Below are positions 1 through 9,310 of a stretch of DNA of 64,000 nucleotides, in pieces; the first letter of the stretch is position 1; each line of letters begins with the position of its first letter. A program made the translations under genes and the position numbers. The stretch spans positions 1-64,000 of the forward strand of contig JANQBS010000064.1 of assembly GCA_033085395.1 (NCBI GenBank), given 5' to 3'. A model generated the notes under the pieces. It ran no database searches, was not told where the DNA came from, and saw only the letters and a program-made list of their open reading frames with translations. The stretch comes from Xanthoparmelia taractica (taxonomy: Eukaryota; Ascomycota; Lecanoromycetes; Lecanorales; Parmeliaceae).

Positions 1-482
1 CTATTAAATTATAAATTAAATTATATTATATCTATTATTTATAAGTTTATAAAAGTTATTTAATTAATTTTTAATAAGTTAATTTAAAAAGTATTTCTAA
101 ATTAATTTAATATTATTAATTAAGATTTTTAAAATTTATTATTAGCGATTGAGATAGGAAATTCTTTTCGAAGCTTTAAAAATCGCTTTTCAAACTATTA
201 AAGATTTCTCTACTTTATTTTATAGTCTATTATTCGTAGATTAATAATATAAGCGAACGTATTAATTAGACTATTAAGATAGCTTTAAGATACTTCGTAT
301 ATATTCTTAATAGATCTTTTTATAGTCGAAAGCTCTATTACGAATATAATTTTTTTTAAATAACTTCGTCTCTTCTAAGATTATATAGAGCGAAATAATT
401 TATAATTTTACTTTAAATAAATCTTTAAATTTACTTTATCTATTAATTAAAATCGATTACGTTTTTATATAAATTATAATTA
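1..482 (+). pseudogene. A2 integrase fragment, core domain
   Basis: Degenerate piece of the A-family integrase, matching A1 in reverse complement (A1 about 2190 to 1690). The region equivalent to the second catalytic Asp motif (SDRDRKF in A1) lies near 140-170, where GCGATTGAGATAGGAAATT can still be read. The conserved ERTN-T motif region, which holds the catalytic Glu, is near 235-275. Many stops are present, mostly TAA/TAG replacing Gln or Trp codons. The gene starts outside the window and resumes at 8156 after the A1 insertion. It cannot be functional. Confidence 0.8.
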
Positions 483-487
483 AAGAT

Positions 488-636
488 TGTAATAGCAATA
501 GGGTATAGAGTTAGTCAGTCAAGTGGGTGTCTAATTCTTTATTATTCTAAGTTGGAAAATTCTATCTAAGTCTGCCAGCCAAGCACTTGCCTTAGCTGAT
601 TTCTCGATTGGCTTGGCAAGTGCGTTTACTATGATA
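488..636 (-). repeat. A1 3' LTR
   Basis: 149 bp, plus-strand reading TGTAATAGC to ATGATA. Same length as the partner at 8002-8150, with scattered C/T and G/A differences consistent with RIP. It contains the inverted repeat GCACTTGCC/GGCAAGTGC, which would form a hairpin. Confidence 0.95.
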
Positions 637-658
637 ACATTCACCGAAATAGAAGGAA

Positions 659-676
659 AAGCGAGCGACCTCGCTT
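659..676 (-). other. 3'-terminal stem-loop of A1
   Basis: Perfect 7-bp inverted repeat, AAGCGAG-CGAC-CTCGCTT on the plus strand, 22 bp inside the 3' LTR. It is intact even though the surroundings are RIP-mutated. Same location as in A2, A3 and A4. Confidence 0.75.
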
Positions 677-1099
677 GCTATTATATACATATAATACAGA
701 AAAGCCTTTATCAATCAAGTAAGTCGTGATAGCGTGACAGCGTGCTAATATTAGCGGAAAGCTAAGGCAGTGAAATCCCTTCGATAATAGCAGTGAGGTC
801 TTTTTGTCGGCCAAATAGAATATTAGTTAGAATATCAATTAATACACCATCGAGTAATAAATTAATAATAATATTCACACAATTATTATCGAGTAGAGGG
901 GAATTATTTCTCGGTCGATAATACTCGTTGAACGCTTAATATAGCTGTGAGGTGAGTAGGTGTAGTGTTAATATGGTATGCAATATATTTGATGCTTTCC
1001 ACTAGCTCACAAAGGCCTTGATGTAGTAGAGACATCATGCTTTCTGGGACGACCTCTCCTTTTTGCGGGGTTGGAAGGCGGAGATGAGATTGCAGAAGT
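677..1099 (-). other. A1 3' untranslated region
   Basis: Non-coding stretch between the chromodomain and the terminal stem-loop. It is shared with the other A copies and partly with C: the block around 900-960 matches C around 38350-38430. No gene is supported here. Confidence 0.6.
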
Positions 1100-1147
1100 A
1101 TACTGTAATAGCAATGGGGTATAGAGTCAGTTAGTCAAGTGGGTGTA
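1100..1147 (-). repeat. Internal LTR fragment inside A1
   Basis: About 44 bp matching the outer end of the family A LTR (plus-strand start TGTAATAGCAATGGGG, ending AAGTGGGTGT). It is preceded by ATAC, the same four bases that abut the 5' LTR at 7998-8001. At this place A2, A3 and A4 have unrelated 3' sequence. The fragment replaces the normal C-terminal tail of the integrase and supplies its stop codon. Microhomology (ACACC) at the join suggests template switching from the 5' LTR/leader junction. Confidence 0.8.
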
Positions 1148-1365
1148 ACAGCTCGAATTCTAGCGGCTTCCTCCTCATATTCCTTTACCAACTCAGAAGC
1201 ATCATCAAGATCCTTGATGTTATATCACTGATTATACTCGAGACCATATTCCTTCCATCTCACTAGATATTCTGTAGCCAAACCACGTTCTTTCTTAATG
1301 GTTCGTTTGTTAAGAAGTCATTCGATTTCGGAGTTAACAGTACCGTTATTATTAATAGAAATAGG
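1148..1365 (-). pseudogene. A1 chromodomain (C-terminus of integrase)
   Basis: The minus-strand reading shows a clear chromodomain: E-I-E-x-L-L-N-K-R-T near 1300-1325, E-Y-L-V-R-W-K-E-Y near 1250-1275, and Y-N-I-K-D-L-D-D near 1200-1225, followed by a Glu-rich helix (K-E-Y-E-E-E-A-A-R). Only two internal stops are seen, one at an expected Arg (CGA to TGA) and one at an expected Trp (TGG to TGA). Chromodomains of this type direct integration to modified chromatin in Ty3/gypsy chromoviruses. The protein ends at a stop supplied by the LTR fragment next door. Confidence 0.9.
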
Positions 1366-2560
1366 CGGAATATACTAAGGCCGAGGGCGTTGAAAAGAAT
1401 TATTCTATGATACTAAACAAGACTTCAATTGTGCTATCGTAAAAATAGAATAAACTCTTTATTCTACAGAAATAGTAAGTCTATAAGCAAGTTTACCTAT
1501 TCTATTCACTATCTAAAAAGAATCGACGTACTATTATAATAGCTTATTGGTGATGCCGAGAATAGAGGGGATCTTATAGCCTTTATATAGTCGAAGCAGT
1601 GCTTATTCTCCCACTTTAAGAAACATTAATTAATGCTTTCTATTATAGTGGAATTTATTAAATATTTGAGCAAAATCGATAATATTTTTAACTATAATTC
1701 GTGTAGTAATGTGATCGATTTTGACTAACAAACGAAGCAAATTCAAAGGCCTATTTAAGATAAAATTGTAGGTTACTTCGCTCGGCGTAATCTTAGAAGA
1801 AGCGAAGTTATTTAAAAAGGCCTATATTCGTAATAGAACTTTCGGCCATAAAGAAGATTTGTTTAAGATATGCACGAAGTATCTTAAAGCTATCTCAACA
1901 GTCTAATTAGTGCGTTCGCTCGTATTATTAGTCTGCGAATAATAGGCTATTAAATAAAGTAAAGAAACCTTCAATAGTTTAAAGAGCGATTCCCAGAGCT
2001 CCGAAAGAAATTTCCTATCTCGATCGCTAATAATGGCTTTTGAGATTCCTCAATTAATAATATTAAGTCGATTTAGCAGTGCTTTTACCTAGTTAGATAC
2101 TTTTCAAATTAATTTACCAAAGATTAATTAAATAACTTTTATAAACTTATAAATAATAGATATAATGCAATTCAATTCATAATTTAATAGAGGTAATGTT
2201 AGAATAAAATTAATAGTTAGAGTATAAAAAGGCATCGGCGGAGATGAGATTGACTGCAAGCTATCGTAAGGTGTATATCTCCTTATCTGCAGTATTAAAC
2301 ACTCTAGACAATATCGAATAAAGTCTCGCAAGTGCTTTATAATTTCATAGATATATCAGGATAAGGTGACGATTTCGTAGCATCTCTGGAAGCCAGGATA
2401 CCCTTTTTTATATATCAAAGTGAGAATATTCTTCATCAGCAAGAATAAAATATAAAATCGTTATTAGTTAGTAGTTCTATCAACATGAAAGATAAGATCT
2501 CGCTACATTTCGTGAGTGAGGTGCTTCTATTATTAACTTTGCTATTCTTAAGTTTGCTAC
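1366..2560 (-). pseudogene. A1 integrase: zinc-binding and DDE core
   Basis: Minus-strand integrase. The 2128-2331 segment is open and includes C-L-E-C (end of the HHCC zinc finger, with the second Cys pair), then S-P-P-M-P-F and T-I-N-F-I-L. In the last motif the first catalytic Asp has become Asn. The second catalytic Asp remains in I-S-D-R-D-R-K-F at 2008-2034. The Glu motif S-E-R-T-N is near 1900-1925. Most stops fit Gln or Trp codons hit by RIP. Integrase inserts the cDNA copy into the genome; this copy is dead. Confidence 0.88.
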
Positions 2561-3340
2561 TCTAGCTATTAATTCCTTTCCGGCCGAGGCGAAAAATAGG
2601 GGTTAGCATTAGTAGTAAAGAGATGCTTTTCCCGCACGAAAGACAAAGAAGCTGCGTCCTCGCTAAGACTATTATTGGCATCGAGCTATGCAGAAATCCT
2701 TTTCCAATAATCATCTTCTTAATAGCCTTAAATATACCTCTCATAAAATAAAGTATTTATTTCTATTAAGCTTGCGATATAGAGAGTATTCAATTCCAAA
2801 TAATGGTGAGGTAACTTATCTTTGTTTAGACTTGTAAGTCTTAAAAGAGTATCAGGAACAATGTGCTCTTTGCCAGATTTATAAGAGATAGCTAGATTAA
2901 ACTATCTTAAGAATTGGGTAGCTCGAATTAAACGAATATTTATCCGCATTATTGATATAATTAAAACAATCGAATTTTGCTTTATAATATCAATAATAAT
3001 AGAATGGTTAATCTATATTCTCACAGGATGCATTAAAGACTCGATTATATGTCTTATTTTCTTCAGATATTAAATAAGGCCAGCAATCTCTAACTCCGTA
3101 GGCCAGTAATTTCTTTCTGCTATAGTTAAAAGCCTTAACAGAAAGAGGATAGACTCCGTCTCTGCACGAGAGAACTATTTGCTATTATGTGCATTCGATT
3201 TGATATAAGCATTTGATTTGATATGAGCATTTAACTTAACATGAAAGACTATCGCCCCAAAATCAAACTCCTTTAAGGCATTTAAGTCAATTTATAAAGT
3301 CCGAGTATTATTAAAATGCATAAGAATTGTTGGCTGGGAT
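2561..3340 (-). pseudogene. A1 RNase H and tether region
   Basis: Readable minus-strand protein. It contains F-G-A-I-V-F-H-V near 3240-3265, A-E-R-N-Y-W-P-T-E-L-E-I near 3085-3120, and H-x-x-x-E-S near 3040-3055. These are typical of gypsy RNase H. The block K-S-G-K-E-H-I-V-P-D-x-L-x-R near 2830-2870 precedes the integrase. Three copies of a six-residue unit (I-K-S-N-A-H/Y) lie at about 3190-3243. Stops fall mostly where Trp or Gln is expected. Confidence 0.85.
3188..3243 (-). repeat. 18-bp tandem repeat in A1 RNase H
   Basis: About three copies of an 18-bp unit (core GCATTTGATTTGATAT) in frame with the RNase H coding frame, adding I-K-S-N-A-H units. A3 has only one recognisable copy at the same place (near 43630). 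Confidence 0.75.
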
Positions 3341-3499
3341 AGTGCTTCTTGGAGAAGCTGGAAAGAAGTCAATTGCTTCTCTAACGCTATAGGTAGCTTT
3401 GTTTTGAAAGAGTATTACCTTCTTTAGCGTTCGTTCGATGCTTTCTTAAGAAGTAGTATTTTAAGATCCTATAAGGACTATGCCAGCTATGCATAGAAA

Positions 3500-4440
3500 T
3501 AAATATATTAACGCAGATAGTTAGTCAATCCCAAATAATGCTCGAGTTCTCCCAGAGTGCTGGAATACTATAAATTCGAAATAGCTTTAAATTTATCTTC
3601 TAATAAAATCAAGTCGAAGAAATTAACTTTTCTATCTAACAAATTAACGTTTAAATATCCTAAAAATACTTTTGTAGGAGAAATAGTAATATTAAATCTC
3701 ACGAAAAGCTTAAATAGCTAACGAAGATTTTATAAGTGCTATTAAAATGTCTTAACACCCGTAATTATATTATTAACGTAAGCCTTTGCGTTGAGAATAT
3801 ATCGTAAGATCTTATTAATTTGGCGTTGGATATAAATAATCGAATTTATATAACTTATAATTGAAATATTAAAGGTTTCCTAACCCTTATAACTTATAAC
3901 GATCTACATATAGCGATAGTCTGAATGTATTCGCTATTAATAGAAAAATAAAATAGCATCGATAATTGAAATAAAATTATAATTAGTTAGTATTTTAATT
4001 ATATTCTACTGGAGAGACATCGAATATATATCTCGAAGTAATAAATTATTCAGGCTTCGAATATTAACTATAGGTCTTCTCTTGATAATGTCATTAGGTA
4101 GTATTTTTCATATAACGAATATCGGATAGAAGAAGGGTGTGGAATCTTTGATTTATTCAAGCCTTCTCTATTCGTGCAGCTCATCAAAGACTTTATCGAT
4201 TATTTCCCAATCTCGTATGCCTAAGGAATAGATCTTAGCTTTTTTATTAACCTTAATTTATCAATTATCCCTTAGTGAAAGCTTTATTCACTCCTCTTCT
4301 AGTACTTTAATAAAGTCTATATCTTGCTAGATCTCTGAGAATTCGTTAACTAGATCGGCCAGTGCAGTCCTAGCTTATATATTCTCAAAAACCATAACTT
4401 TATTTAATAGCTTATTTTCTTTAGCTAGTAAGGGAGTTAA
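3500..4440 (-). pseudogene. A1 reverse transcriptase
   Basis: Ty3/gypsy RT on the minus strand. Readable motifs include I-R-D-W-E-I-I-D-K-V-F-D-E-L near 4160-4215, R-R-P-I-V-N-I-R (expected G-R-P-V-V-D-I-R) near 4065-4090, I-S-I-I-D-A near 3955-3975, and the catalytic box A-Y-V-N-N-I at 3769-3780. In the box both catalytic Asp codons of Y-V-D-D have become Asn, each by one G-to-A change. The enzyme is therefore catalytically dead as well as interrupted by stops. Confidence 0.9.
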
Positions 4441-5330
4441 TTAATTCAAGCTTAAGTCTATGCTTGAATTCATAATTACTTTCGTCAAGGCGAATTTAGA
4501 TTCGATGCTAATTTGAAAGTAGTTTTCGTAATTTATTTCGAGAATATTTTTAAGTCTTAACTTCTTTGAGATTTGAATAAATATATTAGACTTATTTCGA
4601 ACTAGAATTTCAATCATTATATAATTAATTAAATATGCGAATATTATTAAATTCGTCTGCACTGTTGACTTAAATAAGAAGTTACGATCGTTAGATAGAT
4701 TAATTTTCTTAATTGATAGGATTATCTCGCTATGCGGAGGCACGAAAACAGATAATTTAATATAAATCTTTCTCCGCATAAACTCGCCTCGAGGTCGAGC
4801 AGTGATATCAATCGTAGTGCTGTAATTATCAATCCTTGCCTTCTTGTTGACTATATTAATAAAAATTTCCTTAGGTTCAATAATATTATTTTCAATAAGC
4901 ATTTTGACACGTAAGTTATCGATAATATATAATTCCCTGCGTAGATATATAAGTACTTTTCGACCTTGATTATTAATTCTAGGAAGATAGATATCTTATG
5001 TGATATATTCCGAAGTCTCGTGCTTAGAAGCATCAATCCCACGTACTCGTAAAGATATTACTATTTTAAAGATAGCTGCATTCGAACACTACTGAGAATA
5101 TTATAATCTATCTATTAAGCTTACATTATATTCGATATTAGCATAAAATTTATTCTTCTAATTAGTAGAATCGAGTTTAACTTTAATTATAATATAAATC
5201 TAACTTCGAAATATAAAATTATTTCTCAAATCTTGATTAGAAGCGGTGAACTTGATGATTTTTGATTAATCATTAGCGAAGTTAAAAGACTTTGCAAGCT
5301 ACTCATCGACGAAGTTAGAAGATACTACTT
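4441..5330 (-). pseudogene. A1 retropepsin-type protease and linker to RT
   Basis: The segment 4441-4902 is still open on the minus strand. It holds M-L-I-E-N-N-I-I-E-P-K-E, a signature following the flap in this clade's protease, and R-P-R-G-E-F-M-R-R-K. Upstream come V-R-G-I-D-A-S-K-H-E-T-S-E-Y and, near 5126-5145, N-I-E-C-N-V-S-L-I-D-R. The latter reads as a RIP-damaged D-T-G-C-type active site with the catalytic Asp changed to Asn. The segment lies between gag and RT, as expected for gag-pro-pol order. Confidence 0.82.
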
Positions 5331-5899
5331 CGTTAATATAAACGTGCTTCCTCAAACAGCCAACACGCAAGTATTTATATAATTTGATTTTAGATAAGAA
5401 GAATTTCTAATAGTTTCGATAGTAGATTTCGATATCCACAAAGTTAGCAAACTAATTATTATTTGGCTGCGTAGGAAGCTTATTAGAATTAGCATAATAT
5501 ATCTTATTTCTATACTAATCTTCGCCTATAAAGTAAGAGTGTTCGATACTAATATTTTCTTCCTAATAATCCAAACTTTAAGCTTCGTTATGCTTCGTAT
5601 TTTCATTAGTAATAGATGCCTAATAAATAGCTGCTTTTAGACGATTAACAGCATTAAATTAAGACCTTTAATTACTTTGATTTTACTAAAAGCCTTACTA
5701 AAATCCTTGGGTTGACCTTGAAGAAAAATACTATTACTGGCTATCAAATGAAGGTCGATTCGAGATCAAATTTAACACGTTTAATACGACGATTTATAGA
5801 GGTTGACGAGACATTTGCTGAGCGTTTTACTACGAATTTGAATAAGCCTTTTGACCATTAAATTAACGAGGAAATATCTAAGTTAATTATTTATATTAA

Positions 5900-7330
5900 T
5901 TATCAATTTGACGCTATTAAAAGTAAGGCCGCTAATATTAACTATTAAAACCTACACTCTACTGAGGTCGAAATAAAAATTACTATTATAAACGAGATTG
6001 ATACTAATTAGAAATACCCCTATTGCTATCACTCTAATTTTGAGAAGGACGATTCTAAGAAGATCCCGTAGAAAACCTATATATTCTCGAATCATGCCTG
6101 TTTGCATAGATTCATCAATCATATTTAAAGTTATTCATCTCCTTAAGAAAATCATATAAGATAATTCGATTCTTTAATCTTCTTAAGTCACGTCTCAGCT
6201 CAGCATTTAAGCCGTTATAGATTATATCAAGCTAATTTTTGACACTAGTCAAGCCGACATCCTTCGAAGCACGTAAGATCTTTTATGCGTACTCCCGAGA
6301 CTCTCTTCTACTAACTACATTTCTCAAGATATATCTCTTCTTTAATAACGAATCAATCGCCATATTAATAAATGCTTTAAATCGTTCTATTAGTATTCTC
6401 TTCCACTCATCAAGTTTATTCTCGAGCTTTATAAGACGCTTATTATTATCAAAAAGCTCACTTAATTATTATTTCAAAGTAGGCCCCTTAAAATAAGTTT
6501 AAAGATTCGTACGTACGAGCTCATTATCCTTAATACTAGCTACGTCACGAGCGTGCTTCAGAAATAAATATATATCTCGAAAGTAAATCTCTTTTAATGT
6601 ATACTTCATTGAAGAAGTATCGAAAGCCACTAACTTATTCTTATATATTAAATTGAAAAATCTCACATTATTAGCATTCCATCTACTGGCTAATATAGCT
6701 TCTACTACAGTATTATTACCATTCTATTCTAGCGGTCCTCGCTTATTAAACGATTTAGATACGCTACGTAGAAGGCCTTATAAAGCAGTCTATTATTGCT
6801 ACGAAAAGTCAATATTCTATTAGTTGACATCGTTATTTCTAGTTATATTAAAATTACTTGAAGTATCTCTAAAAGTAGGATTTATGCTTAAATTTAAAGT
6901 AGGATTTAATGCAAAATTCGAATCAAATCTAGCGAAATTCGTAATAGTTAAATTAATAGAATTAGAGCTAATAATAAAAGGATTTCTAATAGAAGAATTA
7001 TCAATAATAGAAGGATTTTTAACAAAACTTCTTAAAGACGAAGAACGAGATATATCGCCAGTGAAAGAAGATTCTCTCAGCCTTCTTAATAACTAAATAC
7101 CAGCCTTAAATCTAATCAGAGTAGCTCTAAAAATCGATCGATTAAGTGCTCAACTAATAGATTAGTTTGATGACTCAACAGATGCAGAATAAGCTCTTGC
7201 TTATACGTCACGGGTTAATAAAATTACTTCTTTTGCGATCTCTAGAGGCCTAAAATTAATCTTAACGATATCGGCAATAAACTACTTAATATCGTCGGTA
7301 ACGAGACTAACAAAAGCGTGCTCGAAGTGA
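5900..7330 (-). pseudogene. A1 gag (capsid)
   Basis: Minus-strand gag. The best-preserved part is 6100-6500. It reads a helical capsid segment with L-S-E-L-F-D-N-N-K-R-L, L-D-E-W-K-R-I-L-I-E-R-F, R-R-E-S-R-E-Y-A and Y-N-G-L-N-A-E-L-R-R-D-L, as in retrotransposon gag domains. Open stretches on the opposite strand here (6239-6496, 6824-7096) are shadows. The start codon is not certain. No convincing CCHC knuckle is readable. Confidence 0.75.
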
Positions 7331-7390
7331 AGAAATTCGTCTATTTGAAAGGTTAAAATAATAATATCCCGAGAGACAAGATTTAGAGCT

Positions 7391-7556
7391 AACGAAGCTA
7401 GAATAATAGCACTTTTCTTAATAACGAAGAGATAATATTATATTAATAAAAAAGATTTCTAACGAAGATAGAATAATAGTAATCTTCTTAATAACGAAAA
7501 CAAAATAATAACAGTCTTCTTAATAACGAAAATAGAATAATAGTAGTCTTCTTGGT
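7391..7556 (-). repeat. 32-bp minisatellite in A1 leader
   Basis: Four copies of a 32-bp unit (AACGAARATAGAATAATAGT core, then CTTCTTAAT) at 7391-7422, 7461-7492, 7493-7524 and 7525-7556. A 38-bp spacer separates the first two. A3 (near 47800-47840) and A4 (near 18780-18815) have a single copy, so the expansion is specific to A1. Confidence 0.82.
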
Positions 7557-7985
7557 GATGAAGAGGCAATTTTATATTAACAAGAAGATATATATTACAT
7601 AAATTCAAGTCCTCTCTATTATGTAATCAAATAGTGTAATATTTCCTTTCTTTTATAGCAAAGACAGTGAGGTAAGTAACCCAAAGAGGCGGTAACGTGC
7701 TTGAAACGACAGTGATAGTCTACAACAGCAGCAATATAGTAATATAGCAATAATAAGTGAGTTACAGCAATAATAGTAATAATAGTAAGTGTAAGAAAGA
7801 TGAGTTTAATAAAGAACTCAGTGAGATTACGACCGTCCGAGTAAGAATTCCGATAATTTTATATACGGATCTCACTAGATAAAATGCAGTTCTCCGCGGA
7901 GAAGAGAAGAATTATTTCAACGAATACAATAGTACTAATCAAGCAATAATAAAGGATCTCCTAAAATAGCTAATAACAGCTATTT
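7557..7985 (-). other. A1 5' leader with simple repeats
   Basis: Region between the primer site and gag. It contains short CAATA/AGCAATAAT runs (7728-7790). The block 7800-7990 is conserved in A3 and A4 (GAGATCC TCC and CGGAGAA-like pieces). No gene is seen in it. Confidence 0.55.
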
Positions 7986-8000
7986 AACGTTACTATCATA
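7986..8000 (-). other. A1 primer-binding site candidate
   Basis: Minus-strand TATGATAGTAACGTT, one base inside the 5' LTR. It is the RIP form of TATGATAGCAACGCC, which is found at the same position in A3, A4, C and D2. It lacks the usual TGG start. Confidence 0.7.
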
Positions 8001-8001
8001 C

Positions 8002-8150
8002 TGTAACAGCAATGAAATATAGAGTCAGTTAGTTAAGTGGGTGTCTAATTCTTCATTATTCTAAGTTGAAAAATTCTATCTAAGTCTGCCAACCAAGCAC
8101 TTGCCTTAGCTGATTTCTCGATTGGCTTGGCAAGTGCGTTTGCTGTGACA
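8002..8150 (-). repeat. A1 5' LTR
   Basis: 149 bp, plus-strand TGTAACAGC to CTGTGACA. It pairs with 488-636 and is flanked on the right by the AAGAT duplication. Confidence 0.95.
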
Positions 8151-8155
8151 AAGAT

Positions 8156-8720
8156 ATTATTAATTTTATTTAAATATTTAATAAAAAATATTATAATAAA
8201 AATATTAATTAATATTTCTTAGAATAAGAGAATAAATACTTCTTCGACTATATAAAGATTATAAGATTTTCTCTATTCTTAATATTACTAATAATTTATT
8301 ATAATAATATATTAATTCTTTTTAAATAATAAATAGAATAAATAAATTTATTTATAAATTTATTATTTCTATAGAATAAAGAGTTTATTCTATCTTTATA
8401 ATAGTATAATTAAAGTCTTATTCTACGTTATAGAACGATTCTTTTTAACGCTCTCGACCTTAATATATCTCATCTATTTCTATTAATAATAATAATATTA
8501 TTATTAATTTAGAAATCGAATAACTTCTTAATAAACGAATTATTAAAAAAGAATATAATTTAATTATAGAATATCTAATAAGATAAAAGAAATATAATTT
8601 TAAATATAATTAGTAATATAATATTAAGAATCCTAATAATGCTTCTAAGTTGATAAAGGAATATAAGAAGAAAATAGCTAGAATTCGAACTATTATACCT
8701 ATATTTACACTCACTTCTAT
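8156..8720 (+). pseudogene. A2 integrase C-terminus with chromodomain
   Basis: Continuation of the A2 integrase after the A1 insertion. The chromodomain lies at about 8500-8700 and aligns with the clearer copy in A1: a leading E-I-E-x-L-L-N-K/R-R motif, then the E-Y-L-V/I-R-W-K-x-Y region, then the Y-N-I-K segment. Both chromodomain Trp codons are lost (TGG to TAA-type stops). Unlike A1, the reading continues past the chromodomain into an Ile/Thr/Leu-rich tail that resembles A3 and A4. This suggests that the A1 C-terminus is the altered one. Confidence 0.75.
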
Positions 8721-9121
8721 AATCTTATCTTTGTTTTTCTAGTTAAACTTATTCGTAAAAGAGAGAGATAGTCTTAGAAAGCATAATATCGCTACTTTAT
8801 TAATATCTTTGTAAACTAAATATCTATAATTAAGTAAAAAGTATTTAAGAAAACACACTTAATATTATAGCAATACTATATCTAAATAACACTCACACTA
8901 CATTTATTTATCTTATCGCTATATTTAAACGTTCAACGAGTATTATCGATCGAGAAATAATTTCCCTCTACTTGATAATATTTATATATTAACTAGTATT
9001 CTAATTATATGATTTAGCCGTTAAAAAGACCTCACTATTACTAAATTCTCGCCAATTTTAATATATTATTACCAACGAGTTTATTAGGGTTTTCTATATA
9101 CTTCAATATATATATAATAGC

Positions 9122-9139
9122 AAGCGAGATCGCTCGCTT
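9122..9139 (+). other. 3'-terminal stem-loop of A2
   Basis: A perfect 7-bp inverted repeat, AAGCGAG-ATCG-CTCGCTT, lies 22 bp before the 3' LTR. The same structure occurs at the same place in A1, A3 and A4, and in damaged form in C, so it is a conserved part of the element's 3' end. Confidence 0.75.
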
Positions 9140-9161
9140 TTTCTTCTATTTCGGTGAATGC

Positions 9162-9310
9162 TATCACGAAAATATACTTGTTAAGTCAATAAGCCAATCA
9201 AGAAACCGGCTAAGGCAAGTGCTTGGCTGGCTAACTTACAAAGATTTTTCCAACTTAGAATAAACAAGACTCACACACTCAACTAACTAAATACTCCCTT
9301 TGCTATTACA
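9162..9310 (+). repeat. A2 3' LTR
   Basis: 149-bp LTR in sense orientation, starting TATCACG (RIP form of TGTCACG) and ending GCTATTACA. It differs from the A4 LTR by an extra 8-bp AAGYCAAT repeat near the start, and it lacks the 16-bp internal duplication seen in A4. It keeps much more G+C than the A2 coding region beside it. Confidence 0.92.

Larger units (their letters stand above)
488..8150 (-). mobile_element. LTR retrotransposon A1, full-length gypsy chromovirus
   Basis: Complete 7663-bp element on the minus strand. It has 149-bp LTRs at both ends and an exact 5-bp target duplication, AAGAT, at 483-487 and 8151-8155. Order on the minus strand: 5' LTR 8002-8150, primer site, leader with minisatellite, gag, protease, RT, RNase H, integrase with chromodomain, 3' UTR, 3' LTR 488-636. 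Long stretches remain readable and most stops fit single RIP transitions of Gln, Trp or Arg codons. A1 is therefore the youngest or least-RIPed family A copy here. It sits inside A2. Confidence 0.97.
1..9310 (+). mobile_element. LTR retrotransposon A2 (gypsy chromovirus), 5' part outside window, split by A1
   Basis: This is the 3' part of a family A element read on the plus strand, present as 1-487 and 8151-9310. The two blocks become continuous once A1 (488-8150) and one copy of its AAGAT duplication are removed. The sequence is the reverse complement of A1 from about 2190 down to its 3' LTR. It covers the integrase core, chromodomain, 3' UTR and 3' LTR (9162-9310). Bases 9311-9315 (ATAAT) should be the right TSD copy. 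The left copy is off the window. It is more heavily RIP-mutated than A1, as expected for the older host of A1. Confidence 0.9.

Noticed and set aside
2562..2744. 60-codon minus-strand open stretch in A1.
   Set aside because: It starts in phase with the pol frame only in part and lies between RNase H and integrase; no separate gene is needed.
6000..6130. Plus-strand reading with Y-P-Y-C-Y-H-S and N-H-A-C-L-H-R-F-I-N-H that looks like a C2H2 zinc finger.
   Set aside because: It lies antisense to A1 gag-pol, is broken by stops, and the minus-strand frame is better supported. Likely a chance pattern.
6239..7096. Two plus-strand open stretches of 85 and 90 codons.
   Set aside because: They are shadows of the minus-strand A1 gag; the opposite frame reads a capsid-like domain.
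7728..7790. CAATA/AGCAATAAT runs as a telomere- or centromere-type satellite.
   Set aside because: Short, imperfect and confined to the A leader; no telomere repeat was seen.
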